From Actinoplanes campanulatus (GTDB lineage: Bacteria > Actinomycetota > Actinomycetes > Mycobacteriales > Micromonosporaceae): a stretch of 64,000 bases of DNA. Location: NCBI RefSeq assembly GCF_014647795.1, contig NZ_BMPW01000018.1, positions 1 through 64,000 of the forward strand. Reading direction: 5' to 3'. Below the pieces are notes generated by a model. That model was given only the letters and a program-made list of their open reading frames with translations, did not search any database and was not told where the DNA came from. This document shows, piece by piece, positions 39,086 to 48,421 of the stretch (its first letter is position 1; each line of letters opens with the position of its first letter). A program made the translations under genes and the position numbers.

Positions 39086-39643
39086 GTGGAGTCGATGACC
39101 GGTCGGCTGCTCGTCGCCACGCCCACCCTCAAGGACCCCAACTTCGACCGTACGGTCGTGCTGCTGGTGGCCCACGAGACGGGCGGCGCGCTCGGGGTCG
39201 TGCTCAACCGCGCGACCGAGGTTCCGGTGGCTGAGGTCCTCGGCGCCTGGGGTGAGCTGGCCGGTGACCCGGCGGTCCTGTTCGAGGGCGGCCCGGTGCA
39301 GCCGGAGTCGGCCATCTGCCTCGCCCGGACCCGGCCCGAGGTGAAGAAGCGGCTGTCCGGCTTCCACCCGGTCAGCGGGGCGCTCGGCACGCTCGACCTC
39401 TCCGCCGACCCGGAGCGGATGCGGGAGAACGTCACCGGCATCCGGGTCTTCGCCGGCTACTCGGGATGGTCCGCGGGTCAGCTCGAGGAGGAGATCGCCG
39501 CCGGCTCCTGGTTCGTCTTCGACGCGCTGCCCGGCGACCCGTTCGTCGAGCGCCCGGACGATCTCTGGGCCATGGTCCTGCGCCGGCAGGGCGACATCCT
39601 CGCCGCGGTCGCCCACTTCCCGCCGGACGTCTCCCTCAACTGA
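39086..39643 (+). CDS. UPF0301 (YqgE/AlgH) family protein
   Basis: A 185-residue YqgE/AlgH-type protein: MTGRLLVATPTLKDPNFDRTVVLL, GALGVVLNRATE, FEGGPVQPES and FAGYSGWSAGQLEEEI. The family fold is known but the function remains unclear. GTG 39086 is chosen since GGAGG lies 7 nt upstream; the frame is open further upstream. Confidence 0.9.
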   Translation: MESMTGRLLVATPTLKDPNFDRTVVLLVAHETGGALGVVLNRATEVPVAEVLGAWGELAGDPAVLFEGGPVQPESAICLARTRPEVKKRLSGFHPVSGALGTLDLSADPERMRENVTGIRVFAGYSGWSAGQLEEEIAAGSWFVFDALPGDPFVERPDDLWAMVLRRQGDILAAVAHFPPDVSLN

Positions 39644-39730
39644 GGGGGGTGCCGCAAGGGTCGTCGCGGAGGTGTGTAGTATTTCCAGCGTGCCCGGGGG
39701 AAACACCGGGGACACCGCAAGATCATGCAA

Positions 39731-39803
39731 GGGGCTGTGGCGCAGCTGGTAGCGCACCACACTGGCAGTGTGGGGGTCAGGGGTTCGAGTCCCCTCAGCT
39801 CCA
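39731..39803 (+). tRNA. tRNA-Ala (anticodon GGC)
   Basis: Folds into a full 73-nt cloverleaf: acceptor GGGGCTG/CAGCTCC containing the alanine-specific G3-U70 pair, D-arm GCGC/GCGC, anticodon loop CTGGCAG (anticodon GGC), T-arm AGGGG TTCGAGT CCCCT, discriminator A. CCA is not encoded. Confidence 0.97.
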
Positions 39804-39811
39804 CCCTTGTT

Positions 39812-39840
39812 AACGCCCGGACTTCGGTCCGGGCGTTTTT
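39812..39840 (+). terminator. tRNA-Ala terminator with UUCG tetraloop
   Basis: AACGCCCGGAC (39812-39822), loop TTCG, GTCCGGGCGTT (39827-39837), then TTT. Almost the same hairpin recurs at 43092-43119. Confidence 0.92.
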
Positions 39841-39856
39841 GTCGTCCCGCGCCGGT

Positions 39857-41494
39857 TCAGAAGCGGAACCGGCTGATCATGGCATCGAGTTCTTCGGTGA
39901 GGTCGGCCAGCTGGGCCGTAGCCTGCTGGCTGTCCTCGACGCCGCGGGCGGTGGCCTGGGCGGAGTCGGCGAGGCCGTCGACGCTGCCGGCGATCGTGGC
40001 GCCACCGGCGGCGGCGTAGCCCACGCTGCGGTTCATTTCGCTGGTGGTGGCGCTCTGCTCCTCGACCGCCGACGCGATCGTGGCCTGCAGCCCGTTGACC
40101 CGGCTGATGATCTCACTGATCTCGGTGATCGCGGCGATCGCGCGTTCGGTGTCGGCCTGGATCGCCTGCACCCGCTGTGAGATGTCCTCGGTCGCCTTGG
40201 CGGTCTCCTGGGCGAGGTCCTTGACCTCTCCCGCGACCACGGCGAAGCCCTTGCCGGATTCGCCCGCCCGGGCGGCCTCGATGGTGGCGTTCAGCGCGAG
40301 CAGATTGGTCTGCTCGGCGATCGAGGTGATCGTGGCGATCACGCTGCCGATCTCGGCGGACGACGTGCCCAGGCTGGCGATCGTCCGGCCGGCCGAGTCC
40401 GCCATCTCCACCGCCTGGGCGGCGACCCGGGCGCCCTCGACGGCGCTGGATGCGATCTCGCGGATCGAGGCGCCCATCTCCTCGCCACCGGCGGCGACCA
40501 CCTGCAGGTTGCGGGAAACCTCGTCGGCGGTCTCCGCGACGGTGGCGGCCTGGGCGGATCCCTCCCGCGAGAGCTCCCGGATCGACGCGCCGGTCTCGGA
40601 CAGCGTGCCGGCGTGGGCGGCGACACTGCGGACGCTGGTGGAGATGGTGGTCATGGCGGAGCGCAGGGCCTCGGAGGCGCGCTGCATCGCGGAGGCCATC
40701 TGGCCGAGTTCGTCGTTGCTGCGTGCCTGCGGCGAGTGGGTGTAGTCGCCCTCGGCGGTGGCCTGCAGGGCGGCGGCCACCTCGTTCAGCTGGCGGACGA
40801 TGGGGCGGGCGATCAGCAGGGACAGCACCAGGCCGAGTACCAACGCGCTCACGGTCAGGGCGATGGTGACGGCCAGCGCGGTGCGGTATTGGCTACGGCC
40901 CTCGTCGGCGGCGGCGTCCGCGCTGGCGCGTTCGCTGGCCATCAGGGCGCTGAGAGCGTCGCCCATCTGGTCGGCGGTCTGCCGCAGCTGCAGGATCACC
41001 GACGGGCCGGGCGTGCTGCCGGATCCGAACACCCAGGTGTCGCGCACCTTCTGGTAGTCCGTCCATGCCTGGCTGAACTCGGTGATCTCCGCCTGACGCG
41101 GGTCGTCGGCGCTGATGCCGGCGCGATACACGTCCAGTGCCTCGTCCAGGGCGGCCCCGTCCTTCTTGGCCCGCTCGACGACCTCCGCCTTGGCGTCGAT
41201 GCCACGGGCGGCCAGGTACGCCGCGAGATTGCCGTTGGCGAGCTGAACGCCCTCGCGGACGATGTCCAGGCGCTCCTGGCCCGCCACGTTGACCGAGCGC
41301 ATCTGGTCCAGGCTGTCGCTCAGCTTTGCCATGCGGGTCATCGCGAAGACGCAGGCGACCAGGGCCATCAGTGCCACCGAGCCCACCGTGATCATGATTT
41401 TGGTTGCCAGGCGACGGTTGGCGAACCAGGCGACGGGGGAGCGGGTGGATTTGCGGCTCGGCAGCCCGCTGTGGCTGGTGGCTTCGGCCTTCAT
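39857..41494 (-). CDS. Methyl-accepting chemotaxis protein
   Basis: A 545-residue transmembrane chemoreceptor: TM1 (about 33-55), an extracellular four-helix-bundle sensor (about 56-205), TM2 (about 208-232), HAMP and a cytoplasmic signalling domain with the hairpin tip [19 protein letters not shown]. The ligand is unknown. ATG 41494 has GGGAGGG upstream. Motile zoospores are known for Actinoplanes; a role there is inference. Divergent from a sugar-binding lipoprotein gene. Confidence 0.93.
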   Translation of the reverse strand: MKAEATSHSGLPSRKSTRSPVAWFANRRLATKIMITVGSVALMALVACVFAMTRMAKLSDSLDQMRSVNVAGQERLDIVREGVQLANGNLAAYLAARGIDAKAEVVERAKKDGAALDEALDVYRAGISADDPRQAEITEFSQAWTDYQKVRDTWVFGSGSTPGPSVILQLRQTADQMGDALSALMASERASADAAADEGRSQYRTALAVTIALTVSALVLGLVLSLLIARPIVRQLNEVAAALQATAEGDYTHSPQARSNDELGQMASAMQRASEALRSAMTTISTSVRSVAAHAGTLSETGASIRELSREGSAQAATVAETADEVSRNLQVVAAGGEEMGASIREIASSAVEGARVAAQAVEMADSAGRTIASLGTSSAEIGSVIATITSIAEQTNLLALNATIEAARAGESGKGFAVVAGEVKDLAQETAKATEDISQRVQAIQADTERAIAAITEISEIISRVNGLQATIASAVEEQSATTSEMNRSVGYAAAGGATIAGSVDGLADSAQATARGVEDSQQATAQLADLTEELDAMISRFRF

Positions 41495-41780
41495 CGGCGA
41501 GTCCCTCCCATTGCAGCTCGCCGAGTCCCGGCTGGCTGGATGTCTGGCTGGTCTGGTCGGCCGGGTGAGTGGCCCGGCCACGGCGTCCGCACATTCGGCG
41601 TGGGCGTCATCTCCATTGGCCGCACGGATCCGCAGAGTGATTGGATCACCACGGAGTGTAGTAGCTCACAGTGGGGGCGGGCTTGTCATGTCGGGGCTGT
41701 CAGGGCCGATGCAACGCGATACCGGGATCGGAACGCAGGACCCGGCGAGGGCTATTCGACCTGAAGGGTTGGTGGATACC

Positions 41781-43070
41781 GTGGGTCGTGCAGGACTGAC
41801 GGCGGTCGCCGCTGTAGGCGCGCTCACTCTCACGCTCACCGCTTGCGGTGATGGTGGGGCTGGTGGTGTCCAGTCCGCCGGGGGGCGTGCCGCCGGGATC
41901 TCGGGCACGGTGACCTACTGGGACACCGCCGACCCCAAGACGGAGGGTCCGGTCTACGAGCAGTTGATCTCTTCCTTCGAGGACAAGTACCCCGATGTGA
42001 AGGTGGATCACGTCTACGTCGCCTTCGGTGACGCGCAGTCGAAGTTCAGCGCGGCGGCCGAGGCCGGTAAGGACGTTCCGGACGTGCTGCGTATCGACGG
42101 CGGCGCCATCCCGGCCCTCGCCGCGGCCGGTGCCATCGCGCCCCTGGAAGGCACCCCCGCCCTCGACGACGCGCCGGACTTCCTTCCCGGTCCGCTGGAC
42201 ACCGCCGTGGTCAAGGACCACGTCTACGGCGCCCCGCAGGTCACCGACACCCTCGGCCTGCTCTACAACAAGGCGCTGCTGAAGAAGGCCGGCGTCACGA
42301 AGCCGCCGCAGACCTGGAGCGAGCTGAAGGCGGCCGGCCGCGCGGTGAAGGCCAAGACCGGCGCCGACGGCCTCTACCTCAACACCGGCGCCTACTTCTT
42401 CCTGCCTTTCCTGTACGGCGAGGGCACCGACTGGGTCGACGCCGACAACAAGAAGATCACCGTGACCTCGTCGAAGGTCGCCACCGCGATCCGCACCGCG
42501 CAGGATCTGATCTCCTCCGGGGCGGCCGTGGCGCCGAACTTCGCCGATCTGTACGGCGGCATGCAGTCCGCGTTCAAAGAGGGACGCGTCGCCATGGTGA
42601 TCAACGGGCCGTGGTCCGTGCCGGACGCCACCTCCGGGCCGGCGTTCAAGAACGCGTCCAACCTCGGCATCGCCCCCGTTCCGGCCGGAGGCTCAGGTGC
42701 CGCGGCCGCGCCGACCGGTGGCCAGAACCTCGTGGTGTCCGCGGACTCGCCGAACGCGGCCGCCGCGCACGCCTTCATCCAGTTCATCAACTCGGCCGAG
42801 AGCCAGGCTGAGGTCGCGGTCAAGAACAACACCATGCCCACCCGGGTCTCGGCGTATACCGCGGAAGTGAAGCAGAACAGCACTATCGCCGGGTTCCAGC
42901 CGGCACTGCAGATCGCCCGGGCCCGGCCCGCCGTCGCCAAGGGCGGCGAGTTGTACACACCGTTCGAGACCGCGCTCGGCCGCATCCTGCAAGGCAAGGT
43001 CAGCGTGCAGGGCGGCATGAGCGAGACCGCCCGGCAGTACCAGCAGATCCTCACCGACTACACCGGCTGA
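41781..43070 (+). CDS. ABC-transporter sugar-binding lipoprotein (orphan)
   Basis: A 429-residue extracellular solute-binding lipoprotein: signal with lipobox LTAC, then a family 1 (maltose/oligosaccharide-type) binding fold (VTYWDTADPKTEGPVYEQLI, DVLRIDGGAIPALAAAG, VYGAPQVTDTLGLLYNKALL, VAMVINGPWSVPD). No permease or ATPase gene is next to it, so it must pair with transport genes elsewhere. GTG 41781 puts the hydrophobic signal core near residue 10; GTG 41772 is an alternative. The neighbouring gene is a cellulase, suggesting a cello-oligosaccharide ligand, not proven. Confidence 0.88.
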   Translation: MGRAGLTAVAAVGALTLTLTACGDGGAGGVQSAGGRAAGISGTVTYWDTADPKTEGPVYEQLISSFEDKYPDVKVDHVYVAFGDAQSKFSAAAEAGKDVPDVLRIDGGAIPALAAAGAIAPLEGTPALDDAPDFLPGPLDTAVVKDHVYGAPQVTDTLGLLYNKALLKKAGVTKPPQTWSELKAAGRAVKAKTGADGLYLNTGAYFFLPFLYGEGTDWVDADNKKITVTSSKVATAIRTAQDLISSGAAVAPNFADLYGGMQSAFKEGRVAMVINGPWSVPDATSGPAFKNASNLGIAPVPAGGSGAAAAPTGGQNLVVSADSPNAAAAHAFIQFINSAESQAEVAVKNNTMPTRVSAYTAEVKQNSTIAGFQPALQIARARPAVAKGGELYTPFETALGRILQGKVSVQGGMSETARQYQQILTDYTG

Positions 43071-43091
43071 TGCTCTCTCTGCCCCGTTCGT

Positions 43092-43119
43092 GAACGCCCG
43101 GACCTCGGTCCGGGCGTTC
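43092..43119 (+). terminator. Terminator of the sugar-binding lipoprotein gene
   Basis: GAACGCCCGGAC (43092-43103), loop CTCG, GTCCGGGCGTTC (43108-43119). It differs from the tRNA-Ala terminator at 39812 by one loop base plus the closing pair. Confidence 0.8.
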
Positions 43120-43135
43120 TCGGTTTCCCTGTCTC

Positions 43136-43164
43136 TTGTGGTGACACGGTGTCGGCCGTATCTT
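43136..43164 (+). promoter_or_regulatory. Promoter of the GH6 cellulase gene
   Basis: TTGTGG (43136-43141), 17-nt spacer, TATCTT (43159-43164). The CebR-type palindrome starts exactly at the end of the -10, so repressor binding would block transcription initiation. Confidence 0.5.
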
Positions 43165-43177
43165 GGGAGCGCTCCCA
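43164..43177. promoter_or_regulatory. CebR-type operator TGGGAGCGCTCCCA
   Basis: Exact 14-bp palindrome matching the operator of CebR, the LacI-family cellobiose/cellotriose-responsive repressor of Streptomyces. It lies 30 nt upstream of the cellulase start codon, overlapping the transcription start region. Confidence 0.9.
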
Positions 43178-43207
43178 CTCGGCATCCCTCATCCCCAGGA
43201 GTGGCCC

Positions 43208-44604
43208 GTGTTCCCCACCCGTCCCCGTTCCCGTTCTCGTTCCAAGATCCTGGCTACCACCGTGGTCTGTGCCACGGTGGGTGCCGCCTCTGGGCGGCCA
43301 CCGGCGCCGCCTCGGCCGGGACCATCAGTGGCACGCTCTACCGTGACCCGGACAGCGCTGTGGCGCGCTGGGTGCAGGCCAATCCGAACGACTCGCGCAC
43401 CACGGTGATCCGTAACCGGGTCGCCAGCCAGCCCGCCTCGCGCTGGTTCGCCTCGTTCAACGTCTCCACCATCCGCAGCGAGGTGTCGGCGTATGTCGGC
43501 GCCGCCAACGCGGCCGGGCAGATTCCGGTCCTCACGCTCTACGGCATCACCAATCGTGACTGTGGTGGCGCCAGTTCGGGTGGTGCGCCGGACCTGACGC
43601 AGTACCAGACCTGGATCAACGGGGCGGCGCAGGGGCTCGGCGGCCAGACGGCCGTCGTGGTGCTCGAGCCCGACTCGATCGCGCTGCTCACCTGCCTGAG
43701 CAGCACCGAGATCGCGGCCCGTAACCAGGCGTTGCGTACCGCCACCCAGACGCTGAAGGCGGCCAACCCGAACGCCAAGGTCTACCTCGACGCCGGCCAC
43801 TCCGCCTGGAACAGCGCCGCCGACCAGGCGTCCCGGCTGGCGGCCGCCGGTGTCGCCGCCGCCGACGGCTTCTACACCAACGTGTCCAACTTCAACGGGA
43901 CCTCCGCCGAGTCGGCGTACGGGCGGTCGATCATCAGCGCGCTCAACGGCCAGGGCATCACCGGCAAGCGGCAGGTGATCGACACCAGTCGCAACGGTGG
44001 GGCCAGCGGTGACTGGTGCGGCGACGACAACACCGACCGGCGGATCGGGCAGTACCCGACCACGAACACCGGCGACGCCAACATCGACGGGTACCTTTGG
44101 GTCAAGCCGCCGGGTGAGGCGGACGGATGCCGTTACGCGGCCGGGTCGTTCCAGCCGGACCTCGCGTACAGCCTGGCGAGCTCGGCGCCGGACCCGTCGA
44201 CCTCGCCGAGCGTGACGCCGTCCACCGCGTCACCGTCACCGTCGACCTCGGCGTCGCCGTCCACCTCGCCCTCGACATCGCCGTCCGCGTCCGGATCGCC
44301 GTCGACGGGCGGGTCCTGCACGGCCACCTTCCGGACGACGAGCTCCTGGCAGGGTGGTTTCCAGGGTGAGGTCATCGTCGCCGCGGGCAGTGGCACGCCG
44401 AACGGCTGGGTCGTCACCTGGACCCTGGCCTCCGGTCAGTCGATCACCCAGGTCTGGGGCGGAGTGCTCAGTGTGTCGGGCTCGACCGTCACGGTCCGCA
44501 ACGCGGCCTGGAACGGGACGCTGCCGGCCGGCGGGAGTGCCCAGTTCGGGCTCATCGGATCGGGGAGCTCCGGCGCGCCGGTGCTGACCTGCGCCAAGGT
44601 TTGA
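43208..44604 (+). CDS. GH6 cellulase with CBM2; apparent one-base deletion in the signal peptide
   Basis: A secreted endoglucanase or cellobiohydrolase (GH6) that should cut beta-1,4-glucan, with a C-terminal CBM2 after a Ser/Pro/Thr linker. Catalytic elements: NRDCGGASS (general acid Asp), LEPDSIA, LDAGHSAWN, TSRNGGASGDWCGD and WVKPPGEADGC. GTG 43208 follows AGGAG and starts a good signal peptide (SRSKILATTVVCATVGAA), but the mature domain lies in another frame. Adding one C around 43283-43289 joins them as VGAALWAATGAASAGT. So the gene is either broken, or the assembly lacks one base in a GC-rich run. Transcription probably depends on the CebR box. Confidence 0.75.
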
Positions 44605-44630
44605 TCCGGGGTAACCCCGGCGAACCGGGA

Positions 44631-44666
44631 CGGCCCGTGCCGCTACGGGGGGAGCGGCACGGGCCG
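44631..44666. terminator. Bidirectional terminator between GH6 and pilus-linked genes
   Basis: 14-bp stem CGGCCCGTGCCGCT/AGCGGCACGGGCCG with an 8-nt loop between convergent genes. Two copies of AGGAATTCC follow at 44721-44729 and 44732-44740. Confidence 0.75.
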
Positions 44667-44751
44667 GGCGTAACGATATCCGTCGTTTCGGGAGAATGCG
44701 AGAGTTTGGCGACCATGCATAGGAATTCCACAGGAATTCCCGGTTCTTCTT

Positions 44752-45144
44752 TCAGGAAGCCGCGCCGACGTAGCGGCGGCTGATCAGGGACTGCAGCTCG
44801 GCCATCAGATGGCGCGGGGACAGCGGCTTCGACAGGTAGCCGTCGGCGCCGGCGCTGAGGCCCGCGTCCACGTCGTAGGTGTGGCTGTTGCCGGACACCA
44901 TGAGGATCGCCATGTCGCGCAGCTCCGGGTTGTTGCGGGCCAGACGGCAAAGCTCCATCCCGTTCATGTCCGGCATGCGTACGTCGGTGATCAGGCCGAC
45001 CGGTTTGGCGCGCGTCATGATGCGAGCCGCAGTGGTGCCGTCCTTCGCGGCGAGAACCTGGTAACCGGCCTCCTCCAGCGTCACGGTCAGCATGTCGCGC
45101 ACGTCGCTGTCGTCGTCGGCGATCAGGATCAGGTTCTGGTTCAT
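44752..45144 (-). CDS. Receiver-only response regulator at the end of the pilus operon
   Basis: A 130-residue CheY-like protein: LIADDDSDVRDML, phospho-acceptor in LITDVRMPDMNG, Thr/Ser switch in ILMVSGNSHT and SKPLSPR with the conserved Lys. It has no output domain, so it must act by protein contact, perhaps on pilus ATPases or chemotaxis partners. ATG 45144 follows GAGGAGGAG. It lies 90 nt after pilO on the same strand. Confidence 0.88.
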   Translation of the reverse strand: MNQNLILIADDDSDVRDMLTVTLEEAGYQVLAAKDGTTAARIMTRAKPVGLITDVRMPDMNGMELCRLARNNPELRDMAILMVSGNSHTYDVDAGLSAGADGYLSKPLSPRHLMAELQSLISRRYVGAAS

Positions 45145-45234
45145 CGGCAGCTCCTCCTCGGTGACATCTGGTTGTTCGGCGAGGAGGGCCGGTCGAGAAG
45201 AGCTAATCGGTTGCGGGCCGGTTGCAGCGGCCAC

Positions 45235-45816
45235 TCATGAGTCGACCGAGATCGTCTCGGTGGTGGTGACGAAGGCGCTCAGGGTCAGGTTGACCTCCCA
45301 GCCGTCCTCGTCGTTGCCGCTGAGCTTGGCGTTCTCGATCAGCACGGCGCGCGGCTGCACGCTCTGCAGGTGCTTGACGAACTTGAGGATCTCGTCGACC
45401 TTCTCGCCCTCGATGTTGAGGGTGATCGGCAGCCGATTCACCGTCGGCGTGGTCTCGGACTCCACCGGCGCCGAGGCGCTGTAGCCGCTGGCGTCGACGC
45501 CGTACTTGGTGCCGAGGATCTGGAGCTGCTTCAAGAACTCGGGGATCTTGTTGGTGTTCTCCCCGTACGGCAGCGCCTGCTGCGCCTCGACCAGGGTGGC
45601 CTTGTAGGTGTCGACCTTCTTGAGCTGGGCCGTGAGCTCGGCCAGCCTCTTCCGTTCCTTGATGAGCTGGATCTGGGTGTCGGCGGTGTCGGTCTGCACG
45701 GTGTCCCGGGCGGTGTACTGCGGCTTGATCAGCAGGAACCAGCCACCCGCCGCCAGCAGGACGGTCAGGGCCAGGCCGCCGACGAGCCAGATCTGGTCGA
45801 TACGGCGTGCGGTCAT
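45235..45816 (-). CDS. pilO: Type IV pilus inner-membrane protein PilO
   Basis: A 193-residue bitopic protein with one N-terminal TM (about 11-31), a coiled-coil segment (ERKRLAELTAQLKKVDTY) and a ferredoxin-like C-terminal domain, the PilO layout. With PilN and PilM it forms the alignment subcomplex of the pilus machine. Its start shares one base with the pilN stop (TGATG). Confidence 0.85.
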   Translation of the reverse strand: MTARRIDQIWLVGGLALTVLLAAGGWFLLIKPQYTARDTVQTDTADTQIQLIKERKRLAELTAQLKKVDTYKATLVEAQQALPYGENTNKIPEFLKQLQILGTKYGVDASGYSASAPVESETTPTVNRLPITLNIEGEKVDEILKFVKHLQSVQPRAVLIENAKLSGNDEDGWEVNLTLSAFVTTTETISVDS

Positions 45817-46502
45817 CACTTGCCTCCACTCGGGCAGTCGGAAGTGAACCGGCCGCACAGGGCCTTCTCGGTGATCGAGACCGAGACGCTGAAGGTGAAG
45901 TCGCCGTCGGTCTCCTTCGTCACGCTGGTGACGAACGGGTTCGCCACGTGCTTGAGGTCGCCGAGCCGGTTCACGTAGTCCGCGACCAGGCGCTTGTCCT
46001 CAGCGGTGCCGGTGACGGTCAGGCTGCCGACGACGCCGTCGGACGCCTCGGCGCTCTTCTCCTCGACCAGGCTGCCGGTGATCTCGTCGATCGTCACGCC
46101 CTTCTGGGCCTTGTTCCGCAGCAGGTTCATCATGTTGGTCCAGGAGAGGTCGTTCGCCAGCACCGCTTTCAGTTCGGTGTCCAGCGCCTCGCCGCCCTCC
46201 TGGTACTCGACCAGGGCCTCGAGCTTCTTGGTCTTCTGGTCGGACCGGGCGTCGGTGAGCGACTGGAAGGTCTCGTTGTACTCGTCTTCCGCGGCCTGTT
46301 TCGCCAGCCCGGCCTGCCAGTACCAGGTGCCCAGGCCGGCCAGCGTGACCAGCACCAGCACGATGACCAGCGAGCGGGTGCGCCGGGCCCGGCGGCCGTC
46401 CCGGATCTCCGGGGGCAGCAGGTCGGCGCGGAGGGTGAGGATCCGGGCCGCCTGCTGCGGCGAGACCGTGGGGTCCACGGGCATCAGTGCGGTGGGGGTC
46501 AT
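45816..46502 (-). CDS. pilN: Type IV pilus inner-membrane protein PilN
   Basis: A 228-residue bitopic protein: cytoplasmic N-terminus (with LRADLLPPEIRDGRRARRT, the PilM-contacting NLLP-like region), one TM (about 45-65), coiled coil and C-terminal domain. ATG 46502 overlaps the pilM stop by one base. The family is divergent, but gene order makes the call firm. Confidence 0.85.
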   Translation of the reverse strand: MTPTALMPVDPTVSPQQAARILTLRADLLPPEIRDGRRARRTRSLVIVLVLVTLAGLGTWYWQAGLAKQAAEDEYNETFQSLTDARSDQKTKKLEALVEYQEGGEALDTELKAVLANDLSWTNMMNLLRNKAQKGVTIDEITGSLVEEKSAEASDGVVGSLTVTGTAEDKRLVADYVNRLGDLKHVANPFVTSVTKETDGDFTFSVSVSITEKALCGRFTSDCPSGGK

Positions 46503-47524
46503 CAGGCCGCTCCGAGGGTGAGGCCGATCGACACCGCCGCCGACGGCACGAAACTGTCGAAACCACGCTCGCGCGCCTTGCGGGTGTCGCGCAGCCGGGC
46601 CGCGCTGTCCGCGTACCTGACCGCGACGCCGAGCTGCTCCTGGAGGTGCTCGGCGAGGCCGGGCATGAGCGAGCTGCCACCGCACAGCGAGATCCGGGTG
46701 ACCTGCTTCTGCCGCTCGCCGGAGGCCAGGTAGGTGAACGAGCTGCGCAGCTCGCTGGAGAGCGGGCGGACCGCGTCGACCAGGGCGGCCACCGCGTCCG
46801 GGTTGCCGTTGCCGTGCATGCCGTACCGGCACTTGAGCGCCTCGGCCTCGGCCGTCTCCAGGCCCAGGCGTCCGGCGATGCTCTCGGTGATCTCGGCGCC
46901 ACCCCGGGGCAGGGTACGCACGAACAGCGGCTCACCGTCGGCGTGCACCACCACGCTGGTGATGTTGGCGCCGATGTCGACGATCGCCTCCACCTGGGCG
47001 TCCAGCCGGGAGGCGGCGCGCAGCATGGCGAACGAGGCGAGATCGACGCCCTTGACCTTGAGGCCGGCCTTCTGGACCGCCTGGACCAGCGTGACCACGG
47101 CCTCCTTGGGCACGGCGATCAGCAGTCCGCGTACGGTCGGGTTGTCCCCGGGCTGCTCCAGCGGGTAGAAGTCGAGCAGCGAGCGCTCGACCGCCAGCGG
47201 CAGCTGCTCCTTGACCTGGAAGGGCAGGGCCTGGCGCATCTGGCCGGCCGGCAGGTTCGCGATCGACGTCTCACGGACCACCAGCTGCGGGTTGGTGACC
47301 GCCAGGGTGACCCGCTTGGTGCCGAATTTGCAGGCGGCCCAGAGCTGCTTGAGCGCCGCGGTGACCGCGGCCGGGTTCTGGATCACGCCGGCCGAGACGG
47401 CGCCCGGCTCCAGCGGGAACTGGCCGAAGTTGATCAGGGAGTAGTCGTCCTTGCTGCGCCGGACCTCGACGGCCCGGATGGAGGACGAGCCGATGTCGAG
47501 CCCGATCGGCGGTGCGCCAGCCAT
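46502..47524 (-). CDS. pilM: Type IV pilus assembly ATPase-like protein PilM
   Basis: A 340-residue actin-like cytoplasmic protein: IGLDIGSSSIRAVEVRRSK (phosphate-1), VDIGANITSVVVH (phosphate-2) and LCGGSSLMPGLAEHL (adenosine motif). It binds the PilN N-terminus. ATG 47524 follows AAGGAAGGAAG. Confidence 0.93.
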   Translation of the reverse strand: MAGAPPIGLDIGSSSIRAVEVRRSKDDYSLINFGQFPLEPGAVSAGVIQNPAAVTAALKQLWAACKFGTKRVTLAVTNPQLVVRETSIANLPAGQMRQALPFQVKEQLPLAVERSLLDFYPLEQPGDNPTVRGLLIAVPKEAVVTLVQAVQKAGLKVKGVDLASFAMLRAASRLDAQVEAIVDIGANITSVVVHADGEPLFVRTLPRGGAEITESIAGRLGLETAEAEALKCRYGMHGNGNPDAVAALVDAVRPLSSELRSSFTYLASGERQKQVTRISLCGGSSLMPGLAEHLQEQLGVAVRYADSAARLRDTRKARERGFDSFVPSAAVSIGLTLGAA

Positions 47525-47556
47525 CGGTCTTCCTTCCTTCTCAGCGGTGTTCGGAT

Positions 47557-48342
47557 TCAGGCGGAGGGGAGCAGCACGGTGGTGGTGTACCAGTCGGCGA
47601 GCGGCGCCGCGGCGAAGACCGCCAGGAAGGCGCCGGCCAGCATGTACGGGCCGAAGGGCACCCGGGTCTTGCGGCTGACCAGCTTGAGGGCCAGCAGGAC
47701 GCCGCCGACCAGGCCACCGAGCAGGAACGCGGCGAAGGCGCCGACCGTGACCGCGTTCCAGCCGAGCCAGCCGAGGTAGAAGCCGAGCAGCGGGGCCAGC
47801 TTCACGTCGCCGCCGCCCATGCCCCAGATCGCGAGCACCCGGTAGACCAGGTAGAGCAGGACCGCGGCGAGGGCGCCGCGGAGCAGGTCCCCGGGGGAGC
47901 CGGCGGCCAGCGAGACCGGCGCCAGGAGCGCGACGGCCACGCCGTACGAGGGAAGGACGATCTTGTTGGGCAGCCGCATGACGTCCAGGTCGATCATCGC
48001 CAGGGCGATCGCGACGGCGGCCAGGTAGAGGTATGCGGGCAGTTCCCAGGACCAGCCGAAGCGGGCCGCGACCGCGGCGAAGAGGACGGCCGTGCCGGCC
48101 TCGACCAGCGGGTAGCGGGCGCTGATCCGGGTGCCGCAGTCGGCGCACCGGCCGCGCAGCACGAGCCAGCCGAGCACCGGCACGTTGTGCCGGGCCCGGA
48201 CCGGGTTGCCGCACTCGGGGCAGTGTGACCCGGGGCGGACCAGCGACTCGTCGCGGGGCACCCGGTGGATCACGACGTTCAGGAAGGATCCGACGGCGAG
48301 CCCGAGGAGGGCCACGATGCCGATCAGCAGGGTCTGGGGCAC
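47557..48342 (-). CDS. pilD: Prepilin peptidase/methyltransferase
   Basis: A 261-residue polytopic aspartic peptidase that cleaves type III signal peptides and may N-methylate pilins. The N-terminal zinc motif CPECGNPV...CADCGTRI is present, and the two catalytic Asp sites are MIDLDVMRLPNK and GGGDVKLAPLLG. GTG 48342 follows GAGGAGG. Confidence 0.94.
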   Translation of the reverse strand: MPQTLLIGIVALLGLAVGSFLNVVIHRVPRDESLVRPGSHCPECGNPVRARHNVPVLGWLVLRGRCADCGTRISARYPLVEAGTAVLFAAVAARFGWSWELPAYLYLAAVAIALAMIDLDVMRLPNKIVLPSYGVAVALLAPVSLAAGSPGDLLRGALAAVLLYLVYRVLAIWGMGGGDVKLAPLLGFYLGWLGWNAVTVGAFAAFLLGGLVGGVLLALKLVSRKTRVPFGPYMLAGAFLAVFAAAPLADWYTTTVLLPSA

Positions 48343-48421
48343 GGCGGTCCTCCTCGGGTTCGTCAGGGGATGGGAGCGGGTCCGGGTGGCGCCGGAGTCG
48401 GCGCCACCCGGGAGCGGTGCG

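Noticed and set aside
41637-41649. GTGAT-TGG-ATCAC palindrome in the chemoreceptor/sugar-binding gap
   Set aside because: Only 5-bp arms, expected by chance in a window of this size, and no matching second site.
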